Source of the DNA: JdFR-22 sp964534325
GTDB taxonomy: Archaea; Halobacteriota; Archaeoglobi; Archaeoglobales; Archaeoglobaceae
Assembly (NCBI GenBank): GCA_964534325.1
Contig: CAZHOR010000001.1
Location: 248,001-312,000, forward strand
Reading direction: 5' to 3'
DNA: 64,000 nt
This document shows, piece by piece, positions 8,448 to 15,500 of this stretch (positions are counted from its first letter, which is position 1; every line of letters begins with the position of its first letter). The notes under the pieces are model-generated. The model was not told where the DNA came from. It ran no database searches and saw only the letters and a list, made by a program, of their open reading frames with translations. The position numbers and the translations under genes were made by a program.

Positions 8448-8707
8448 TTTAGAAAGCGAACATCAGTATGAACGAGATGACAAGACCAAAGATGACGATA
8501 GTCTCTGGAATAACCGTAAACAGTAGACCAAGACCAATGAATCCTCTATCTTCCGCAACTGCACCAACAGCCGCAGCACCAATACCACTTTCACCAAGTC
8601 CTGCACCTACACCAGAAATCCCAACTGCTAAACCAGCACCAATTGCTGCCATCCCCCTAACAAAATTTTCATCAAATGCCATAGCCTCAGCCATTTTTTT
8701 CACCTCC
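8448..8707. repeat. 260-bp perfect direct repeat, copy B
   Basis: Second copy of the atpK-containing repeat described at 7996-8255. The two copies are 192 bases apart, and the space between holds the 56-residue membrane protein gene. Confidence 0.95.
8449..8694 (-). CDS. atpK: A-type ATP synthase proteolipid subunit K, first copy
   Basis: Encodes the same 81-residue, two-helix c-ring subunit as the gene at 7997-8242, with identical DNA. The start ATG follows GGAGGTG at six bases. It comes directly after atpI in the operon. The ring is built from many K subunits, and two identical genes would raise K dosage within one transcript; this is inference. Confidence 0.95.
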   Translation of the reverse strand: MAEAMAFDENFVRGMAAIGAGLAVGISGVGAGLGESGIGAAAVGAVAEDRGFIGLGLLFTVIPETIVIFGLVISFILMFAF

Positions 8708-10768
8708 TTATTCAATAAACCTCTTTACTCTCCCAAAGGGTTCGTATATTCTTCCACCACCTTCTAAGAACTTGGGGAAGAACTCCACATAGTGCAAACG
8801 AAGGGACTGCAATCCCGGATCCAATATGCCCAACACCAAGTTGAACAAATGGGCTAGGATCATTATTAACCCTGCGATTACTCCCGCAACGATCGGAATT
8901 GGAATGAATTGATTCATTAGCACAGGCACAACATAGTTAATAACAAATGCAATGTAGACCGACGACAAACCGATAGCCAACAATCGAGCGTAGCTCAATA
9001 TGTGTCCGAACCATGTCAAGATTTCTACTGCCATCACTACACCAGGTGGTCCCATAGCCGGTATTTCTTCCATCAAGAACAAGACCAACCATACCACGAG
9101 CAATGGAACTGATAATTGATAGAATATGTTAACACCTGCTTGCCATCCATCTACCAGCCCAGGTATTGGCAATGGTGGCACGTGTCCTGATGCTACTCCA
9201 TGAGCCGGATTCGGGCCTATTCCCAGTTGGAAGAACACTTCAGTATTCCATGCGAAACCAAGTATCAGAAAAGACATTGCCAGAACGCCGATAAACCATG
9301 AAGCTTTTTCCAGAATGGCCTCTTTTAAGCCATGGTGAGAGAGGACGTTACTGAAACCTATAGCAAAACCGCCGAGGACCTTTATCATACCAATAACCAG
9401 AGTCGTGAACAACAGGACCTTCACACCCATCTCTTCTACCCTATCGAATATGGGGTGTCCATGGTGGAAAGCATACAAACTGCTCATGACCTCTCCCAGA
9501 ACATGTATGTCTGGTGGATCATAGCCTGGCACAATAAATGGACCAAAGAACTCACCATAGATGAATCCGAACAATATGGATACTAATCCTGACATAACCG
9601 ACATATTCAACAGTCTTTGCCAGCCTTCTGTGGTCATTATCCTCTTGAGATATAATGCCAGAACAGTAATCAACAAACCATAACCAATATCACCCAGCAT
9701 CATCCCGAAGAATATCGGGAAAGCAAATGCCATGATCAATGTAGGATCTACTTCATACGACTTTGGCGTAGAGAACATGTGAGTTAGACTCTCGAAGTTT
9801 TTCGCTCCTGGTGGATTCTTAAGAAGAGTTGGAGCTTCCTCCTCGATCTCAGTCCTATCTACAGTAACTCTACCCTGTGTCTTAGATTCGATTTCAGATT
9901 TTATGTCATCAAAATCATTTTCTGGTACAAAACCCACCATGAAGAAGGCGTATTTCGATTCCAGAGCACTTAGAGGGAGCTCAGACTTGTCCAGCTCAAT
10001 GCTAAGGTATTCTTCCATCGCAAGCATGTGGTTGGTTTCCTTTTGCTTCACTTCCTCCATTTGGGAGTCGAGCGTAGAACTTTCTTCTTCCAATGAGGCT
10101 TTCTCTCTATCCAGCTCATTTTCCCTTGCATTATAGTCTTCAATATCGGGAACGGATATCTCACTAAAGCCGAATTCCTGAAGAACACTAAACACATCTT
10201 CTCTGTACTCACTTCTTACAAAGACCGCACCTACGTGCTCTTTCTTGTAATCTTTCAGAAATACTTCGAAATCTGAAGTTACATCCCTAATCCGAGCTGA
10301 AGGATCTGCCTTATAAAAACCTACAAAACAGCTTATATTCTTGTAACCCTTTAGAAGTTTTGGTGGAATCCCAAGAGTTTTCAAAGGCTCTATGACCTTT
10401 TTCTCGTCTTCAATAGCCTTGATCCTCTCTGTTATTTCTCTCTGTCTCTCGATCTTATCTCCGATCTCTTTGTCAAATCGGTCCATTTTCTCCTGGACCT
10501 CTCTCTCCAGTTCCTCGGCTTTGAATTTTCGCGTAGGAATCGTTTTTTCTGAATCAACATTGAGATGGGCTAGATAGCTTCTTAATCTAACCAGGTTTCT
10601 TGATACTTCTGAAGCTTTTTTCTGCGGTTGACCTATCTTGAAGTACTCTTCTTCCTCAGTAGAGCTGATATGGACTGCATTCTTTTCGTGCAGAAGTTCC
10701 GATACCATCGGTAGGTAGTCTCTGTGTCCTACGATAGAGATCTTGGCCATATCAACTGGCTTAAGCAT
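8708..10768 (-). CDS. atpI: A-type ATP synthase subunit I (a-subunit)
   Basis: A 686-residue stator subunit of the Ao membrane motor. The N-terminal ~320 residues are cytoplasmic, with long charged coiled-coil stretches (roughly residues 70-120 and 210-260) that bind the peripheral stalks. The C-terminal half has about eight membrane helices, starting near PTLIMAFAFPIFFGMMLGDIGYG. The essential arginine facing the c-ring glutamate is in ILSYARLLAIGLSS. Length is at the upper end of the normal 620-690 range. It overlaps atpH by 8 bases. Confidence 0.97.
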   Translation of the reverse strand: MLKPVDMAKISIVGHRDYLPMVSELLHEKNAVHISSTEEEEYFKIGQPQKKASEVSRNLVRLRSYLAHLNVDSEKTIPTRKFKAEELEREVQEKMDRFDKEIGDKIERQREITERIKAIEDEKKVIEPLKTLGIPPKLLKGYKNISCFVGFYKADPSARIRDVTSDFEVFLKDYKKEHVGAVFVRSEYREDVFSVLQEFGFSEISVPDIEDYNARENELDREKASLEEESSTLDSQMEEVKQKETNHMLAMEEYLSIELDKSELPLSALESKYAFFMVGFVPENDFDDIKSEIESKTQGRVTVDRTEIEEEAPTLLKNPPGAKNFESLTHMFSTPKSYEVDPTLIMAFAFPIFFGMMLGDIGYGLLITVLALYLKRIMTTEGWQRLLNMSVMSGLVSILFGFIYGEFFGPFIVPGYDPPDIHVLGEVMSSLYAFHHGHPIFDRVEEMGVKVLLFTTLVIGMIKVLGGFAIGFSNVLSHHGLKEAILEKASWFIGVLAMSFLILGFAWNTEVFFQLGIGPNPAHGVASGHVPPLPIPGLVDGWQAGVNIFYQLSVPLLVVWLVLFLMEEIPAMGPPGVVMAVEILTWFGHILSYARLLAIGLSSVYIAFVINYVVPVLMNQFIPIPIVAGVIAGLIMILAHLFNLVLGILDPGLQSLRLHYVEFFPKFLEGGGRIYEPFGRVKRFIE

Positions 10769-11090
10769 TTTCCACCATCCCTATGAATTCCTTATAGAGA
10801 AAGTCTGCGGCCTGATCAACATTTTGCTTTCCTTTGGATTCCAGGTCAGAGATCCGCTTGTTCCAATCTTCCTTGAGCTTGGATTTTTCTTGCTCGATAT
10901 TGCCCTTGGCATTATCAATTATTTCATTTTTGACCTTATCTGCTTCTTTTTCTGCGTCTTCCCTAATTTTTCTAGCCTCTAATTTTGCGTTAGCAATAGT
11001 CTTCTTCTTTTCTTCCTCAGCGTCAGAAACGGACTGTTCTGCCCCCTTTTCAGCCTCCTTAATTTTTTCAAGAATCTCTGTTTTTTCCAT
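10761..11090 (-). CDS. ahaH: A-type ATP synthase subunit H (peripheral stalk)
   Basis: A 109-residue, almost entirely coiled-coil protein with heptads from MEKTEILEKIKEAEKGAEQS onward. It pairs with subunit E to form the peripheral stalk. The preferred start is the ATG at 11090, six bases after GGTGA; an in-frame GTG at 11099 would put the initiator within that site. It is the first gene of the ATPase operon. Confidence 0.9.
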   Translation of the reverse strand: MEKTEILEKIKEAEKGAEQSVSDAEEEKKKTIANAKLEARKIREDAEKEADKVKNEIIDNAKGNIEQEKSKLKEDWNKRISDLESKGKQNVDQAADFLYKEFIGMVENA

Positions 11091-11138
11091 GACAGTCACC
11101 CTGCCCCTTTATTTAGGCTAAGGATGGGGGAGATTCAC

Positions 11139-11151
11139 AAATATTTAAAGT
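11139..11151 (-). promoter_or_regulatory. Probable TATA box of the A-ATPase operon
   Basis: On the minus strand this reads CTTTAAATATTTG, about 50-60 bases before the atpH start. Initiation about 25 bases downstream would leave a leader of about 30 bases containing GGTGA. No other TATA-like element separates it from the operon. Confidence 0.55.
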
Positions 11152-11281
11152 TTGTCATTTTTTCTTTTCAGAATAATGGGGCTCAGCAAACCATATTTGT
11201 AAAAAAATCATGTTTTATTCTGATATATTATTGAATCAAACTAATCAGCTTATAGTTTAAATATATAGTCCTCAAAATAAT

Positions 11282-11536
11282 TCAACCTCCACTTACAGGA
11301 GGAAAAACGGCAATCACATCATCATTTTTTAATTCCCTTGTTTTATAATTACCACGATCAATAATTTCACCGTTCACCGTAACATGGAGGTAGTCTTTTG
11401 CAGCAATGAGTTCTTCCATGGCAGGATATTTCACTATCAATTGCTCGATCAGCTCCTCAATATCGCTGGCACTGATATTAATTTGTCTTTCACCCGCAAC
11501 TTCTCTGAAATTGGCAAAAAGCTTAACCTTCACCAT
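11282..11536 (-). CDS. MoaD/ThiS-family ubiquitin-like sulfur carrier (SAMP-like)
   Basis: An 84-residue beta-grasp protein ending in PPVSGG, the Gly-Gly tail that is adenylated and thiocarboxylated by E1-like enzymes. The body (KVKLFANFREVAG at the start, VTVNGEI and DDVIAVFPP near the end) is the MoaD pattern. It may deliver sulfur for molybdopterin or tRNA thiolation, or act as a small archaeal protein modifier; the sequence cannot decide. It follows the primase-like gene with 13 bases between. No MoaE or E1 gene lies in the window. Confidence 0.88.
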   Translation of the reverse strand: MVKVKLFANFREVAGERQINISASDIEELIEQLIVKYPAMEELIAAKDYLHVTVNGEIIDRGNYKTRELKNDDVIAVFPPVSGG

Positions 11537-11549
11537 TTTCTCCCTCCCC

Positions 11550-12383
11550 TCATTGTCCCTCTTTTACATATTCCGGTATGGCTCTTTCATCATATCTGGG
11601 GTCGAAGTTAGATACTTCATCAATATCCAGAGGGGTCACGATCCTTGAAACTATACCGTTGAGGGAGTAAGGCAACCTTATAAGCCTGGAGCCCCCAATG
11701 GTCACCCATTCATCAATATAGAACTCCGATAATTTCTGGGCAAGGGATCTTCTCTCTTCGTAGCTCATTTTTACTGCTTCGTCATCCAGTACGTGGATAT
11801 GGAACCCCCTACCACTATAAACTACCCTCATTTCGTTAAAGTCTTTTTCCAGCAATTGCCACAATTTTACGGTGGAGTTCCTTACTGTTTCGAACTCGTA
11901 CATGCAGAATTTGGTCGCAATGCCTTTCTTCAGTTTATCGTTCAGGGTTCCATGTACAGGGCAGGTCACGTTTTCAGGGTCGATGTCAAAGGCGAGTTCC
12001 TGTCCCAGGTAACACCTGCAACTCCAACAATTCTTGTAGCAACTCTCACATTTTTTGCATTCCTCAATATCAGTGTAAACATTCCTGTCATAATACACTC
12101 CTTCAGGCAAATACTGAAGAACGTATTCATTCATATCCTCCAGATCTTGGTATTCATCTATTACCACAACCTTATTCTTGATGGACTCGAATTCAGGGAG
12201 ATAAATGTTGGAGTGTCTTCCCACGATCATGGCAAAAGCAGTGTCTTTCTTTTCATCCTCAAAACTCCGGTGGGACAGCCATTTCCTGACGGATTGCAGT
12301 TCAAATTCATTTTTGTAAAATGTCTCCCGTTCCTTCAAACCCGTTGGCTCCAGACCCTCCATGAAATCAAATTTTCCGGGCAT
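11550..12383 (-). CDS. priS: PriS-like archaeal primase catalytic subunit, short and atypical
   Basis: A 277-residue archaeo-eukaryotic primase. Two catalytic aspartates are D133 and D135 in ELAFDIDPEN. The nucleotide-binding SGRGFH motif is at residues 190-195, and RLIRLPYSLNG matches the terminal RLPxSLH motif. A Cys-rich cluster (C109, C112, C115, C119, C122, C124, plus C141 and H144) suggests zinc binding. Against Pyrococcus PriS (330-350 residues) the helical domain is much shorter. The position of the third catalytic aspartate, just before RLIRLP, appears to hold Gly (VTIGGS). It is transcribed divergently from mcm, which supports a replication role, but it may be a paralogue and no PriL gene is in the window. 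Confidence 0.8.
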   Translation of the reverse strand: MPGKFDFMEGLEPTGLKERETFYKNEFELQSVRKWLSHRSFEDEKKDTAFAMIVGRHSNIYLPEFESIKNKVVVIDEYQDLEDMNEYVLQYLPEGVYYDRNVYTDIEECKKCESCYKNCWSCRCYLGQELAFDIDPENVTCPVHGTLNDKLKKGIATKFCMYEFETVRNSTVKLWQLLEKDFNEMRVVYSGRGFHIHVLDDEAVKMSYEERRSLAQKLSEFYIDEWVTIGGSRLIRLPYSLNGIVSRIVTPLDIDEVSNFDPRYDERAIPEYVKEGQ

Positions 12384-12555
12384 TGATGTGGATATGGTTA
12401 TTAATTTTAAAAGTGTTTATACTGGAAGTATATTCACTTAATATAATCATTGGTTTGATATTTTTATTCCACAGGAAGTTTCGCTCCACAGGAAAGGGTT
12501 ATTAACGGAATAACCGCAATTCTTTTAACCACTTAGAGAAACTGGGATAGTCATC
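12384..12555. promoter_or_regulatory. AT-rich divergent region with TCCACAGGAA repeats and an inverted repeat
   Basis: The space between the primase-like gene and mcm holds two copies of TCCACAGGAA (12468-12477 and 12485-12494), 17 bases apart, next to a very AT-rich stretch (12400-12465). It also has an inverted repeat GGTTATT-N4-AATAACC at 12498-12515. TCTTTTAAC near 12520-12530 is a plausible TATA box that would make the mcm transcript nearly leaderless. The TCCAC..GGAA dyads resemble archaeal origin recognition box cores; no Orc1/Cdc6 gene is in the window, so origin function is inference. Confidence 0.4.
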
Positions 12556-15500
12556 ATGCAGAGCAGTCCTGAGGTGTGGAAAGACTTCTTTGAAACTTAT
12601 TACAGGGATGAGTTGAACAAGGCTGCGGAGAAAACGATCTCGCTTAACGGCAGCAGCCCCATTAACGTAAATTATCTTAAGGACCTGGTCATCTTTAAAG
12701 AAGGTATTGTAGCTGAAGAGCTGCTGGACTACCCCGATATGGTCTTGGACCACGCAAACCATGGTATAGCACAATCAGAGAACATACACAACGTTAAGCT
12801 GGAGAACTCCCGCGCCAGCGTTTACAACCTCCCTATCTCCAGAAGAGTGCTGATTAGAGACTTGAGGAGCGAGCACATATCCAAACTGGTCTCCATCGAC
12901 GGTGTAGTAAGAAAGGTTACGGAGGTCAGGCCGAGGGTGGTCGAAGCAGCGTTCGTATGCAGCTCCTGCGCAGTAAAAATGTTCATCCACCAGGAAGACT
13001 CCACTATAAAATACCCTTACGAGTGCAAGAGCTGCGGCTCCAGAAAATTCATTTTTCTCCCCGAAGAGAGCAGGTCCATAGACAGCCAGAGGATGAGGAT
13101 ACAGGAATACCCGGAGAATTTGAGGGGTGGTGAGCAGCCACAAACTCTGGATGTCGTGCTGGAGAACGACCTTACCGGAATTATCAACCCCGGAGACAGA
13201 GTGGTCATCAACGGGATAGTGAGAGCAACCCCCAGAAGTTTAAGCGGCAAAAGGTTGAGGCACATGGACATCACTCTTGAAGGAAACTCCATCGAGGTGC
13301 TCCAGCAGGAATATGAAGAGTTCGAGATAACCGAAGAAGACAAGAAGAAGATCCTGGAGATAGGCAACGACCCCGAGATCTTCGAAAAGATAGTGAAATC
13401 CATCGCTCCCGTCATCTACGGCTACGAAGACATGAAGATGTCAGTAGCCCTACAGCTGTTCGGGGGGATACCCAAAAAGCTTCCCGACGGCACCGAAATA
13501 AGAGGAGACGTCCACGTACTGTTTGTGGGAGATCCAGGTGTAGCCAAATCCCAGTTGCTCCGCTATGTGCATCGTATTGCCCCCAGAAGCGTTTATACTA
13601 CTGGAAAGGGAACGACCAGTGCTGGCCTGTGTGTCGCTCCCGAAAGTCTGATCTTTGGGGAGAACAACGCCTACCAGATCGGGGAGCTGGTAGAATCGAG
13701 TGATCTAACCGAGTATGAAAATGGGGTTTACAGATCAAAGTTAGATGAACCGATAAAAGTGCAAACTATAAACCCCGCAAAGACTTCGTTTAAGCCCTCG
13801 AACACCTTATGGAAGATCAGATCACCAGAGAAGCTCATTAAGGTCAGGTCTCAAACAGGTAAAGAGGTAGTGGCAACGCCGAACACAAAAATACTTGTCA
13901 TGGAGAACGGAGAGGTCAAGTGGAAGAAGTCAGGAGAGATACATGAGAGTGATTTTATTGCAACTGCCAGAAGATTAGATCATAAAGGGGAAAAAGTCCT
14001 GACACTTGAACTCGTAAAGGACCTGGATATAACCGTTTATGGCGTAGAAAAACTGGTAAAAGACCTTGTAGCGGCGATAAAGTCTAAAAAAGGGTTGACA
14101 ACAAGAGAGCTGGCGAACGAAGTTGGTGTGAATGAGAACAATTTATATCACTCCTGGGTTAAAGAGAGTGCAGTTGGCAGCATAGACCTTAAAACCCTTA
14201 TCAGATTAGCTGAAGAGGCAGAATATACGCTGGAAGACATTGCCCAAAAAATTGAGAGTTTTTCGCAGTTTCACGGACACAAAATAAAGCTTCCTCCGTA
14301 TCTTGATGAGAGATTCCTCTACTTTGCTGGCCTAATCGCTGGTGACGGAGATATATCAAGGTCTCCAACAGGAGGATACACGGTCAGATTTTCTAATGGA
14401 GATGCCAGGCTTAGAAGAGATTTTATGGAGCTAACTGAGGAACTCTTTGGAATTAAAACTACAGAAGGATCTGATGGAGTAAGAATTCCTTCTATCAGAT
14501 TTGGTTCAAAAATAGTAGCTACTATACTAAAAAGACTGGGTATTCCTGAGTCGCCAAAGTCCCATAAGCTTGATATGAGTGAGACCTTACTTTCACTACC
14601 CCATAAAGAATTAGCAGCTTACATAAGAGGTTTATTTGACTGTGATGGTTCAATAATGGTAAGAAAGAACGGATCTTCCTGCATCGAATTCGACACCACC
14701 ATTAAGAATCTTGCTGAAAAGCTTCACCTTTCACTGCTGAGATTTGGGATAACATCCTATATGAGAGAACGGAAATACAAAGGAGAGGTAACAGAATTAG
14801 AAATCGATGATAATGCGAGAAAGATCACCAGGAAACACAACGGATACGAGCTAAAATTGTATGGGAAGAACATTGAAAGGTTCAATGAGAAGATAGGGGT
14901 TGGACATTCTGCGAAGTCAGAGAAATTAAGTAAGCTGCTCACCGAAATCGGTGTTAGAGATACAGATAGCACCATCGCCAATTTGGGCGGATTGCTCAAG
15001 GAGATAAGAACATTTTACGGGTTGAGCATAAAAGAAGTGTACGGATCAAATATTGGGCAATTGATTGAGAAAGATAAACGGCAAACTTCTACAACTGTCC
15101 TAAAAAATGCTGTCGAAACCCTTAGCACAGCAAACCTAGCAGAAGTTAAAATCGGAGTTACTGAAGAGCTAAGGCTTAGATCAGGTGAGCTTGTAGTTCC
15201 TGAAGAGCTGGAATTGAGTAGGGAGAGGTTTTACGAGTGCTTCAAGAGAACGAATAGGTCGATAAGAATTCCAGCAGGTCTTCTTTTGAAGGCTAAAGAA
15301 AAGATCAAGGATAGAGATGGACACGTTCATAATGAGTTATCGAACCTGCTGGATAATTTAGTTTATCAAGAGGAATTAATTCAAGAGAAACTTGAATACC
15401 TTAAGCAACTGGCATATTCAGATATAGTATGGGAGAGAGTTAAAGAAAAGCAAGAGATAAAAAGCCCTTATGAGTACGTTTATGATCTAACGGTGGATGG

